A stretch of DNA of 64,000 bases. Source: Tolypothrix bouteillei VB521301. GTDB taxonomy: Bacteria > Cyanobacteriota > Cyanobacteriia > Cyanobacteriales > Nostocaceae. How positions within the stretch are numbered: the stretch's first letter is position 1; the number at the start of each line of letters is the position of its first letter. The notes beneath the pieces are model-generated. The model saw only the letters and a list, made by a program, of their open reading frames with translations, searched no databases and had not been told where the DNA came from. The translations under genes were made by a program, and so were the position numbers. Positions 8,989 to 18,102 of the stretch are shown here, piece by piece. The DNA lies in NCBI RefSeq assembly GCF_000760695.4, contig NZ_JHEG04000001.1, positions 6,888,204 to 6,952,203 of the forward strand, written 5' to 3'.

Positions 8989-11436
8989 ATGAGTAACAAG
9001 CCTTTTTCCGTCATTCCTTCCTGCGTTTGGAGCCGTCCCATTGGTTTAGGCTGGGATACTCCATACAGAGTCCGCTACGCAAGCAATATTGACGATGGTC
9101 CATGGCACGGAATGCCTCTTGGTGGCTTTGGTGCAGGGTGTATTGGTCGCTCCTCACGAGGAGATTTCAATCTGTGGCACATTGATGGTGGCGAACACGT
9201 ATTCAAATATATTCCCGCCTGTCAATTTAGCTTGTTCGAGTCAGATAATTCTTCCTCAAAAGCTTATGCCTTGTGTACGCAAGCACCAGAGGATGGCAGT
9301 CTTTCAGCTTGGCAGTGGTACCCAGCAAGTGGAGAAGGTGGAGAAAATCCCAAATCCCAAATCCCAAATCCCAAATCCCAAATTCACTCAACAGGAAGCT
9401 ATCACGCGTTATATCCCCGCAGTTGGTTTGTTTATGAAGGAGTGTTTCAAGCACAACTAACTTGCGAGCAATTCTCTCCTATTTGGGCTCATAACTACAA
9501 GGAAACAAGTTATCCGGTAGCAGTGTTCGTCTGGACTGCACAAAATCCCACAAATGCATCGATTACGCTCAGCATAATGTTGAGTTGGCAAAATATGGTG
9601 GGTTGGTTTACCAACGCCCTAAAATCTCCAGAAGTCAGGGTGAGGGATGATGGCAGTCCAGTTTACGAGTATCGCTCGCGTTTGTATGAAAGTCAAGGTA
9701 ACTTTAACCAACTTGTAGAACAGGGTGAATATATCGGTTGTTTGATGAGTCGGGTGAATAGTGGTAAATCTTTACAGGAAGGTGATGGACAGTGGTGTAT
9801 CGCCACTCAAAAACATCCAAAGGTAGAAGCGTATTACAACACTCGCTGGAATCCAACGGGGACGGGTGAGGAAATATGGCAAAGCTTTGCTCAAAATGGT
9901 TCTTTGTCTAATTCCACAGATGAAACTCCGATCGCTGAGGGCGAACAGCTTGGGGTTGCCCTTGCTCTTCGGTTCACTCTTCAACCAGGGGAAATTCTAA
10001 AACTTCCTTTCGTCCTAGCTTGGGATTTTCCTGTAACAGAATTTGCAGAGGGAATTATATCTTACCGCAGATATACGGATTATTTTGGTCTTAACGGTGA
10101 TAATGCTTGGGCGATCGCATCGACTGCCTTAGTAGAATATGAAACTTGGCAAGCACAAATTCACGCATGGCAAACGCCTATTATTGAGCGTCAAGACTTG
10201 CCCGATTGGTTCAAAATGGCTCTTTTCAACGAGCTTTACGATCTCACAAGTGGTGGAACTCTCTGGAGTTCCGCCTCAAAAAACGACCCGATCGGACAGT
10301 TTGCCGTACTCGAATGTTTGGACTATCGGTGGTATGAAAGTTTAGATGTACGGCTGTACGGTTCTTTTGCCCTACTGATACTGTTTCCAGAATTAGAAAA
10401 GGCAGTGATGCGGGCTTTTGCACGAGCAATTCCCAAAAGTGACAGTACTCCCCGTGTCATTGGATACTATTACACTATTGGTGCAGAAAGTCCAATGGCA
10501 GTCCGGAAAGTTCAAGGTGCAACACCTCACGATTTGGGCGCACCAAACGAGCACGTTTGGGAAAAGACCAATTACACGAGTTATCAAGATTGCAACTTGT
10601 GGAAGGATTTAGGTAGCGATTTTGTTTTACAGGTATACCGAGACTTTCTCTTAACAGGTGCTAATGATGTGGAATTCTTAGCGGACTGTTGGAACGCTAT
10701 CGTCCAAACCTTGGACTATCTCAAAACATTTGACAAAGATGGAGATGGCATTCCTGAGAATTCCGGCGCACCCGACCAAACTTTTGATGACTGGCGTTTG
10801 CAAGGAGTGAGTGCTTACTGTGGTGGATTGTGGTTGGCTGCATTAGAAGCTGCGATCGCGATTTGCGACATTTTAGCCGACACTCAAGACAATGCTGCCC
10901 TTCAAAAATCCATCTATGAAGCTTGGTTAAAACAATCTCGCCCTGTTTACCAAGAAAAACTTTGGAACGGGCAATATTATCAGCTCGACACTCAGAGCGG
11001 TTCTGATGTCGTTATGGCAGACCAACTTTGCGGACAATTTTACGCTCGCTTGTTGGGGTTACCAGACATCGTACCACCAGATTGTGCTGCATCTGCCTTG
11101 AAAACAGTCTACGAAGCCTGCTTTCTCAAGTTCCATAACGGTCAATTTGGGGCTGCTAACGGTCTTCGTCCTGATGGTTCGCCAGAGAATCCTCAAGCCA
11201 CCCATCCCTTGGAGGTTTGGACGGGAATCAATTTTGGATTAGCCGCATTTCTCGTGCAAATGGGCATGAAGGATGAAGCATTTCAATTAACACAAGCTGT
11301 AGTTAGCCAAATTTACAATAACGGGCTGCAATTCCGAACTCCTGAAGCTATTACATCTGTCGGAACCTTCCGCGCTTGCGTTTACCTTCGGGCAATGGCA
11401 ATTTGGGCAGTTTATTTGGCAGCGACTGGGGCGTAG
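8989..11436 (+). CDS. GH116 family glucosylceramidase-like glycoside hydrolase
   Basis: An 815-residue protein of glycoside hydrolase family 116, related to the non-lysosomal glucosylceramidase GBA2 and to bacterial beta-glucosidases. The N-terminal beta-domain carries GMPLGGFGAGCIGRSSRGDF. The (alpha/alpha)6 catalytic domain holds the expected nucleophile Glu442 (AVLECLDYRWYESLDVRLYG) and acid/base Asp596 (PENSGAPDQTFDDW). No signal peptide is visible, so it is probably cytosolic or membrane-associated. A heptamer repeat inserted in frame around 9345-9383 adds about 14 residues (NPKSQIPNPKSQI) in the N-terminal domain. The natural substrate in a cyanobacterium is not known from sequence; a glycolipid glucoside is one possibility. 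Confidence 0.92.
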   Translation: MSNKPFSVIPSCVWSRPIGLGWDTPYRVRYASNIDDGPWHGMPLGGFGAGCIGRSSRGDFNLWHIDGGEHVFKYIPACQFSLFESDNSSSKAYALCTQAPEDGSLSAWQWYPASGEGGENPKSQIPNPKSQIHSTGSYHALYPRSWFVYEGVFQAQLTCEQFSPIWAHNYKETSYPVAVFVWTAQNPTNASITLSIMLSWQNMVGWFTNALKSPEVRVRDDGSPVYEYRSRLYESQGNFNQLVEQGEYIGCLMSRVNSGKSLQEGDGQWCIATQKHPKVEAYYNTRWNPTGTGEEIWQSFAQNGSLSNSTDETPIAEGEQLGVALALRFTLQPGEILKLPFVLAWDFPVTEFAEGIISYRRYTDYFGLNGDNAWAIASTALVEYETWQAQIHAWQTPIIERQDLPDWFKMALFNELYDLTSGGTLWSSASKNDPIGQFAVLECLDYRWYESLDVRLYGSFALLILFPELEKAVMRAFARAIPKSDSTPRVIGYYYTIGAESPMAVRKVQGATPHDLGAPNEHVWEKTNYTSYQDCNLWKDLGSDFVLQVYRDFLLTGANDVEFLADCWNAIVQTLDYLKTFDKDGDGIPENSGAPDQTFDDWRLQGVSAYCGGLWLAALEAAIAICDILADTQDNAALQKSIYEAWLKQSRPVYQEKLWNGQYYQLDTQSGSDVVMADQLCGQFYARLLGLPDIVPPDCAASALKTVYEACFLKFHNGQFGAANGLRPDGSPENPQATHPLEVWTGINFGLAAFLVQMGMKDEAFQLTQAVVSQIYNNGLQFRTPEAITSVGTFRACVYLRAMAIWAVYLAATGA
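9345..9383. repeat. In-frame AAATCCC heptamer tandem repeat in the GH116 gene
   Basis: About five and a half units of the heptanucleotide AAATCCC lie within the coding sequence. This is the classic STRR type of filamentous cyanobacteria, usually intergenic. The array keeps the reading frame. Confidence 0.9.
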
Positions 11437-12068
11437 AAAACCCCTCCGCAATGCCGAACGAACTTGCCATCGATCCCTAATTTCTTCCCCAACCTCTAGC
11501 AAATCATATTTCCCTGTCGTATAATATTTTTTTCGGTTGTTACATATTTTCCGGAATTCTACTATTAACCTCTGAAAAAAGATTTCGTGGAGGATCGTGC
11601 AATAACTTTAGAGAATCCCTAGTTTTAAAGACTTGGGGATAGAATATCCTTTTTTTTGTTGAATTGCTTGTATTTTTTACTACAATTTAGAACCCATAGC
11701 ACAAATTCATGCTAATACATCACTCTTTTTTAACTTACCACCTTTTTTTAACGCAAAATCTTCACAAAAACGTTAAGGATTTTGCAGATTTAATCAAAAA
11801 TTTATTTTTCTCTCCTCAAGCTTAAAAATTGTCAAAACACATTAAATCTGCTGAGTCAGAATCTTTGAGGAGAATCACGTGGACGAATATCAATGAAAGA
11901 ACAGGTAAATTTTTGATAAAGCGCAATCAGTCTATTGACGACATTAGGTGAAGTTTTATAAGAATGCATTACTAGGGTTGTCAGTGGAAGACTTATCAAA
12001 CTCTTTATTATGCAACTAACCACTTTGAACAAAGTGAACAAGCTTATCCAGACATCAGAGATAGAACG
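11437..12068. other. Long upstream region of hetC
   Basis: A 632-bp AT-rich stretch without a gene. It carries an NtcA-type site at 11670-11683, so most of the region would be an untranslated leader of hetC. The hetC gene of Anabaena is likewise NtcA-activated and has a long leader. Confidence 0.55.
11670..11683 (+). promoter_or_regulatory. Candidate NtcA-binding site upstream of hetC
   Basis: GTATTTTTTACTAC matches the NtcA consensus GTA-N8-TAC exactly, and the flanks extend it to TGT-N10-ACA. A weak -10-like CATGCT lies 24 bases downstream, close to the N20-24 spacing of NtcA-activated promoters. It lies about 390 bp before the hetC start codon. Confidence 0.55.
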
Positions 12069-15000
12069 ATGAACTCTTTTTCGTCGTTAAGAGTGCAAAA
12101 ATCAATTAATACTAGTCAACATTTATCTCCAATGTCAAGTACCGTTATCCTTAACTGCTTGAAACTCATTGCGGGAGATTCCAGTCTAGTATCAGATTTC
12201 AGTAAAATTTGGGTTGTTCGCGAGTTTCAGTTAGGTGACGATTTAATTATCGGTAGCCCGGATAACAACTTTGATAATACAAGGGATTTTCTTTACTTAA
12301 TTTGTCAAGGTCGAGTCCGTCTCCTTGCTTATGACAAAACTCTCAAGCGTTTAGTGTCAACTCAGTTACTGTTACCACAACAAACTTTTGGTGCAGACTG
12401 TTTGTTCTGCAATGAACCTCTCCCCTATCAAGCTACAGCAGCCAGTGCTGGTTATGTAGCTCAAGTCAAAGTTTCCGATGTTGTTCCGTGGTTGGAGCAC
12501 TTTCCCAACCTGCAAACCAATTTAGAACGCTCTACTCACGAGCGTCAAGTATTAATTTTTTTCAAAACTTGTACTGAGTTACGCTCTCAAAAAAGTCACA
12601 ATATACAGCAATTGCTGCCCTACATAGAACAAAAGAAGCTAGATGCTGGTTCTCTTTTGGAAGAGACGACTCCAGGAAGAAATGGGCGCTTTTGGCTTTT
12701 CAGTGGAGCAATCAAAACCCAGAGTGCAGAAGCTTATCCACCCGTTGTAGGAGAAAGTTGGGGATATCCCAATACCGAGCCTCTCGCTTGGAGTGCTGAC
12801 ACAGATATCTTGCTCTACTACCTTCCAACAAAGCACTGGGAATTGGTTATGACCATCGGGTCTGATTTATGCAAACTAAAGGAAGAAGGTAGGGAGATAG
12901 GGGAGACAAGGGAGACAAGGGAGACAGGGGAGACAAGGGAGATAAGGGATATAGGGGAGACATCCGCCTATCCCCGCTCGCTCCTTCACCGTCTGTGGCG
13001 TCGTTACCCTTTTATCGAACAACAAAGTTCGTCTGATTGTGGTGCAGCCTGCTTGGCTATGATTAGTCGGTATTGGGGCAAACGTTTCAGTCTGAATACG
13101 TTACGTAACTTAGCTCAAACAGACCGTACAGGAGCATCTTTGGCAGCTTTATCAGATGCAGCCCAAAATTTGGGCTATGACGCTCTCCCTGTACGAGCAA
13201 CTCTTGGCAAATTAGAGTTGCATCCCCTTCCTTGGATCGCTCACTGGCTAGGGGGAATTCATTACGTGGTAGTTTGGGAGGTTAAAAACGATCGCGTATT
13301 GATTGCCGATCCTGCTGTGGGAAAGCAATGGCTATCCCGTCAAAAATTTGAAGAAAGTTGGACGGAATATGCTCTCCTTTTATCACCTACAGACCGTCTC
13401 AATGCAGCCCGCGACGAAAACATCTCTTTTCACGGTATAAAACAAGCTTTATCACCTCATCGCAAGCTGTTAAAGCAAATTTTTCTGACGGCTGGGTTGC
13501 TCTCAGCGATGGGAGTTTTGACGCCTATTTTTGCTCAGATAGCTCTTGACCGTGCGATCCCCGGAAAAAACCTAACGACAGTCAATGCTCTTGCCATTGG
13601 TTTCTTTGTGTTGGGTATGGGGCGAGTTGTTCTGAGTGCAGTTCGTCAACATCTGCTGGATTATTTTTCCAATCTGGTAGATGGCACTTTGACTGATAAT
13701 TTTATTAACCACACCCTACGGTTGCCATTGCAATTTTTTGCGTCCCGTCAAGTAGGAGATATTATCTCTCGTGTTCGGGAAAACCAAAACATCCAAGTGT
13801 TTCTCACTCGTAAAATCGTGGCTACTGCCTCAGACACTTTGATGGCAGTTGTTTACTTGGGATTGATGGCTTATTACAACTGGCAGTTGACTCTCGTAGT
13901 GCTGTGTTCAATCCTACCTGTTGCTCTTGTCACATTAGGGGCGAGTCCGTTTTTGAAGGCTTTTTCGCGAGAATTCTTGAAGAAGTGGACCGAGCAAAGT
14001 GCTCTGTTAGTAGAAACCATAACTGGGGTTGCTACTGTAAAAACGACCCTGACCGAGCAGAAATTTCATTTGCGCTGGCAAGAACGTTTTACAGATGCGT
14101 TAAAAGCTCGATTGCGCGGTCAGAAGCTAGTTAATGTTTTGCAATTGGCAAATAATGCGATCGCTCTTTTTTGCAGTACATACGTATTGTGGTATGGTTC
14201 TACCTCGGTCATTGGCGGTTCTATGACACTCGGTCAATTTGTAGCCTTTAATATGCTGATTGATAATGCTGTCAAACCGGTGACCGCCATAGCAAAACTG
14301 TGGGATGAATTTCAAGAGGTTGTTGTTTCTGTTGAGCGTCTTAATGATGTTTTAACAACTCAGCCGGAAGAGAATTCTCAAAAACCTCTATCGGTATTGC
14401 CACCCATTCGGGGTGATGTCCATTTTGAGAATGTGACTTTCCGTTTTAATCCCTATGAAGAACGCAATGCCTTACAAAGCGTGTCCTTTAAAGTCAAAGC
14501 AGGACAAACAATCGCTATTGTGGGTTGCAGTGGTTCGGGAAAAAGCACTCTAGTTCACCTCCTTGCAGGTTTATACCGTCCGCATACAGGACGTATTCTG
14601 ATTGATGGACACGATACTGCTGTTGTTTCTTCACAATCGTTAAGAAGCCAGCTGGGGATAGTTTCTCAAGAATGTTTTTTATTTGCAGGGACTATTTTAG
14701 AGAATATTACCTTGTACAGTTCGGATTGGTCTTTAGACCAAGTCATTACAGCTGCAAAGATGGCTGACGCAGACTCTTTTATTCAAACTTTACCCCTTGG
14801 GTACAACTCACAAGTGGGAGAGGGAGGAATGATGCTTTCTAGCGGACAGCGACAAAAAATAGCTATTGCTAGAGCTTTTTTGAGAAATCCTCGCATCTTA
14901 ATATTAGATGAAGCGACTAGTTTCCTTGATGCTAAATCCGAACATCGATTTTTAGAGAATTTAACTTGGTACAGTTGCACCAGTGACGCTTCTAGCGGTT

Positions 15001-15197
15001 GCGATAAGCTGGGGGAGGCTTGCGCTAAGAGCGATCGCACCACTTTTATCGTTACCCATCGTCTTTTTACCATTCGGCATGCTGACAGCATCCTTGTTTT
15101 AGACCGAGGTTGTCTTGTTGAACAAGGCACGCATGATGAATTAATGTCACTTAGCGGTGTTTATCACAACCTAGTTCAGCAGCAATTAAATTCGTAA
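12069..15197 (+). CDS. hetC: HetC, peptidase-containing ABC exporter for heterocyst differentiation
   Basis: HetC is an ABC exporter needed early in heterocyst differentiation; its substrate is not settled. The 1042-residue length is close to Anabaena HetC. Order: cyclic-nucleotide-binding-like region (about 50-260), C39 peptidase (about 310-440) with Cys324 in SSDCGAACL, His398 and Asp414 retained, six-helix transmembrane domain (460-730), and ATPase domain with Walker A GCSGSGKS (819-826), LSSGQ and Walker B ILILDEA. hetP lies downstream and the orientation matches Anabaena. Oddities: a low-complexity ETRETGE tract at about 273-298 and a Cys-rich insertion of some 25 residues between D-loop and H-loop (about 966-990). 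Paralogues at 20472 and 47519 are general peptide exporters; context favours hetC here. Confidence 0.9.
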   Translation: MNSFSSLRVQKSINTSQHLSPMSSTVILNCLKLIAGDSSLVSDFSKIWVVREFQLGDDLIIGSPDNNFDNTRDFLYLICQGRVRLLAYDKTLKRLVSTQLLLPQQTFGADCLFCNEPLPYQATAASAGYVAQVKVSDVVPWLEHFPNLQTNLERSTHERQVLIFFKTCTELRSQKSHNIQQLLPYIEQKKLDAGSLLEETTPGRNGRFWLFSGAIKTQSAEAYPPVVGESWGYPNTEPLAWSADTDILLYYLPTKHWELVMTIGSDLCKLKEEGREIGETRETRETGETREIRDIGETSAYPRSLLHRLWRRYPFIEQQSSSDCGAACLAMISRYWGKRFSLNTLRNLAQTDRTGASLAALSDAAQNLGYDALPVRATLGKLELHPLPWIAHWLGGIHYVVVWEVKNDRVLIADPAVGKQWLSRQKFEESWTEYALLLSPTDRLNAARDENISFHGIKQALSPHRKLLKQIFLTAGLLSAMGVLTPIFAQIALDRAIPGKNLTTVNALAIGFFVLGMGRVVLSAVRQHLLDYFSNLVDGTLTDNFINHTLRLPLQFFASRQVGDIISRVRENQNIQVFLTRKIVATASDTLMAVVYLGLMAYYNWQLTLVVLCSILPVALVTLGASPFLKAFSREFLKKWTEQSALLVETITGVATVKTTLTEQKFHLRWQERFTDALKARLRGQKLVNVLQLANNAIALFCSTYVLWYGSTSVIGGSMTLGQFVAFNMLIDNAVKPVTAIAKLWDEFQEVVVSVERLNDVLTTQPEENSQKPLSVLPPIRGDVHFENVTFRFNPYEERNALQSVSFKVKAGQTIAIVGCSGSGKSTLVHLLAGLYRPHTGRILIDGHDTAVVSSQSLRSQLGIVSQECFLFAGTILENITLYSSDWSLDQVITAAKMADADSFIQTLPLGYNSQVGEGGMMLSSGQRQKIAIARAFLRNPRILILDEATSFLDAKSEHRFLENLTWYSCTSDASSGCDKLGEACAKSDRTTFIVTHRLFTIRHADSILVLDRGCLVEQGTHDELMSLSGVYHNLVQQQLNS
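12886..12962. repeat. In-frame GGGAGACAA-type repeat inside hetC
   Basis: Tandem variants of GGGAGACAA and GGGGAGACA encode a charged ETRETRETGETRE tract between the cyclic-nucleotide-binding-like part and the C39 peptidase. The two paralogous exporters have no such tract at this junction. Confidence 0.85.
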
Positions 15198-16026
15198 CCT
15201 TCCATCAATCGTTGCTTGCTTGTCACTGGTTACTGAAATACTACCGTCATCTTACATACTTGAATTCGTAAATCAACGCACATATTTGTTATTAGAGATA
15301 TCTCAAGCAAGATAGATCTTCTGATGTTGCAGGAGACAAATATGCATGACAGAACTCTCTCAAAACGGTGCTTTTTGCAGTATTTTGCTGCTTGCGATCT
15401 ATCGTCTACCTAAAGCTAACAAATTATACCACAAGATGGTCAGGTTACAACTTCATATCTTTACTAACAGATGAAGTTATTACAAGTATTTGGTTCTAAA
15501 GTGCCAATCGTATGTTCTACTACAGAATTTTATTTCTGCAAAAAATAAACATAATAACGGCAGTAGTAGATTTTGTAGAATTGGTAAAAATCGCTATTGT
15601 GGCTCGCAGTAGTAAAGATTGTCTAAATGCGACTTGTGCTGTTATATTTTTATAAGGTTAGGAACCATAGTAATGAGAAAATAAGATATTCAACTAAAGC
15701 TTTAAAGCGAGGTTGAATGAGGGGTCTCACCCCCCAATAACTAACAAGTAAGAAACAAAAAGTGGGTGAAAGTCTAGAAAATAAAGAGAAAAATGGAAAG
15801 AGTAAAAATTATTGATAAAATGCCATAAGAAGAGATGACATTTGTGAAAAAAAATAGTATAAATACAAATGTTACTCTTAATGCTTGGGGATGAATATTT
15901 TTTCTCTACACCCCTAAAAAGTATGCGATTTTACTTATCTCCTAATTCTTTGGTATAAAATAAGTGCATAGACTTATCAGGGAAAGAAATAGAATCGGGA
16001 GTGAGCTAAATTTGAAGAGGATAAAA
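15198..16026. other. hetC-hetP intergenic region, first part
   Basis: An AT-rich region of about 830 bp. It holds an inverted repeat AACTTCAT / ATGAAGTT around 15448-15478 that could end hetC transcription, and the HetR-box-like palindrome at 15718-15741. No gene is seen in this part. Confidence 0.5.
15718..15741. promoter_or_regulatory. Candidate HetR-binding palindrome upstream of hetP
   Basis: TGAGGGGTCTCACCCCCCA contains GGGGT-N3-ACCCC. The HetR site upstream of hetP in Anabaena has the core GAGGGGTCTAACCCCTC; 15 of those 17 bases match here. It lies between hetC and hetP on the side expected, about 1.6 kb before the hetP start codon and about 520 bp after the hetC stop. Confidence 0.7.
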
Positions 16027-16236
16027 ATGCATCTACTACAATCAAATGGAAACTTTTCATGCCATTTATATGACATGAGAAAAAGGAAAGAATTGCCTGC
16101 GGCACTGCTAAGCAAAAAAACACAGTCAAAAAGCCACTATCAGTGTATGGGTATTCAAAGAAAAGTTGCAGGAGCTACTACCTTTTCACATAGTATCTTT
16201 TGTGTAGATGCTACTTTTTTACACACTGATAACTAA
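16027..16236 (+). CDS. Small ORF in the hetC-hetP interval
   Basis: A 69-codon frame beginning MHLLQSNGNFSCHLYDMRKR follows a plausible ribosome binding site (AGAGGATAAAAATG). It is basic, has four Cys and shows no recognisable domain. It lies downstream of the HetR-like palindrome, so it would be on a hetP leader transcript. I cannot exclude a chance frame; there is no PatX (RGTGR) or PatS (RGSGR) motif in it. Confidence 0.3.
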   Translation: MHLLQSNGNFSCHLYDMRKRKELPAALLSKKTQSKSHYQCMGIQRKVAGATTFSHSIFCVDATFLHTDN

Positions 16237-16319
16237 ATCTCAGGGGTAACTAACAAATTCCGGCTTAGCAGTAAAAAGACTTGAAAGAAAAGTCAGGTTT
16301 CCGATCATCAGGACAAAGC

Positions 16320-17108
16320 ATGAACAGAATCATCAGGTTAAATGCACCTCATATTTCAAGCCAATCAGATATATTAAAGAAGTATTGCGATCGCTCTCCT
16401 ATTGAGACCGATTTAGTATCTGAAATGGCACTCATCCGTGACAGAAATATAGCTAGTGTAGAAACGGGTGTTACGCTGAAAGCACCTATAAAGACTCCTA
16501 CTACAGGGGTTAAAAGCTCCGAAACAGCAATGAAGAATACGGAAAATAGGTCAGTACATATTGAGGAAATCCTCAATAAAACACCTAAAGCCTTTTCTTT
16601 TCTAGCAACCATCAGGAGCATCGCTTTTTTTACAACAGTTGTTGTTTGGTCGTGGACGGGAAAGATCGAACAAGTCAGTCAAGTCCGAGGTAAAGTTATA
16701 CCATTGGGAGAGCAATCTCAAATTCTACCGCACGCGTTGGGTTCCATCGATAACACTGTTGCAAGCTCAGCCAGGGAGTGGACACCAATCGAAGTTGTTA
16801 CAGAATTAAACGGGGAATTCTCACCTGCTGAAGTTGAAGATCGACAGCAACAGTTAGTCGCTAACCAAACACAATCGCATCAAGCGCATGGTTCTATCGA
16901 CAGATCTCGTTTGCTAGCTTACACTCGTACTGCCATGAAAGTGCTCGAGAATCTGGCACAGCAGGCTTCTCAAAAAAGTACCCTAAACAACAAAGCAACA
17001 GATATTATCGACCTACGTCGGAATACTCAAAGCATTTCAAACAGAGTTGTATCTACTGCTTCAAGTGCAAAATCTACCAAGAAATTAGGTCAGGTATATC
17101 GAAGTTAG
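16320..17108 (+). pseudogene. Decayed HlyD-family membrane fusion protein
   Basis: The frame begins MNRIIRLNAPHISS and includes one membrane segment (SIAFFTTVVVWSWTG) followed by KIEQVSQVRGKVIPLGE. These are the transmembrane and first beta-strand features of HlyD-type adaptors; the two intact adaptors in this window have KIDETGSARGRIEP and KVDETGSARGRIEP at the same point. The biotinyl-lipoyl hairpin that should follow is missing, a short coiled-coil-like remnant (EVEDRQQQLVANQTQ) remains, and the frame stops after 262 codons instead of about 515. It sits between hetC and hetP, exactly where the adaptor gene of an exporter operon is expected. A retained role for the short product is possible but less likely. 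Confidence 0.7.
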
Positions 17109-17348
17109 AGTTGCCTTTACTGTCGCCTTTATGACGGATAACAATCGAAGTATCAAATGAAAAGTCGATGGAACAGTCAATGCAAAAACTCCTTGACATC
17201 TGTTGCTTATTACTGAACTGATATATTGCTTGAGCAAATTTGACTTGTGCTTTAAAGGTAAAGGCAAGAGCAATTATAGAGACACCCATTGAACTACAAA
17301 CTACCAAAGACGACCGACTTGTTTATTTCTATCAAAACAACAAACACT

Positions 17349-17816
17349 ATGAACCACAGTATTTCTGGAAGTAACAATTTAGATAAGACTATCAATCCCG
17401 AACAATTCGACCAAGTTGTAGAAGCTATTCTTGCAGGTAAGTACTCTTGGGCTTGCGTTCTGATGCTGCGTTTCGCTGGCTACAATCCCCTACATTACAT
17501 TCCTTATCGTACTTACAACCGTTTGCTAAAAGAGAACTCTCACGTTTCTAGAGCAAATACACAATCTAACGAAAATCTTAAAATTGCTAAGCTACCTACA
17601 GAGAAAAGATCCAGCGATCGCGTCACGCCGACAAGTTGTTTGAGTAAGATTAAAGATTTGGCTTATCTTGAAGTTGTTGGCAAGCACAAAACTGAAGTCC
17701 GTGGCGGCAGCCAGCAGTGGTTGACTGCACAAGTTGAAAAATACCAATCTATGAAATCCGAACCTGAAGCAGAAACCCCTCAAGATTTGTCTTTTAAAAT
17801 CTGCGGATTTCAATAA
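17349..17816 (+). CDS. hetP: HetP, heterocyst commitment protein
   Basis: HetP is a small regulatory protein directly controlled by HetR that promotes commitment to heterocyst formation. The product (155 residues from the start chosen here) carries the conserved HetP core [20 protein letters not shown], followed by [20 protein letters not shown] and TYNRLLKEN, then a variable linker and a conserved C-terminal piece ([26 protein letters not shown]). The open frame extends 20 codons upstream, but ATG at 17349 places [20 protein letters not shown] at the N-terminus, as in known HetP. It follows hetC and the decayed hlyD on the same strand. The HetR-like site at 15718 suggests HetR control over a long leader. 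Confidence 0.93.
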   Translation: MNHSISGSNNLDKTINPEQFDQVVEAILAGKYSWACVLMLRFAGYNPLHYIPYRTYNRLLKENSHVSRANTQSNENLKIAKLPTEKRSSDRVTPTSCLSKIKDLAYLEVVGKHKTEVRGGSQQWLTAQVEKYQSMKSEPEAETPQDLSFKICGFQ

Positions 17817-18102
17817 AGAATGGTTAGTGGTTAGTAGGGGCGCAAAGCCTTGCACCCGTACAATCAGCAAAGCTTTGCGCTCGTACAGTCGTTCTACCAA
17901 AAACCACTAACAACTAAGAACTAAGAATTATGTCGCAGTATACCAAAATTTTCCAAAAATTTTCCGTGTTCTCAACAATTTATATTTTTATTATTTTCCG
18001 ATAAAAATATATAGAGTATTTACAGAACAAGTCATTAAAATAAACAGCTAATTGCTACATTTATGCTGAAAGTAGCATTGAAGGCTGTTATACCAAGTAT
18101 CC

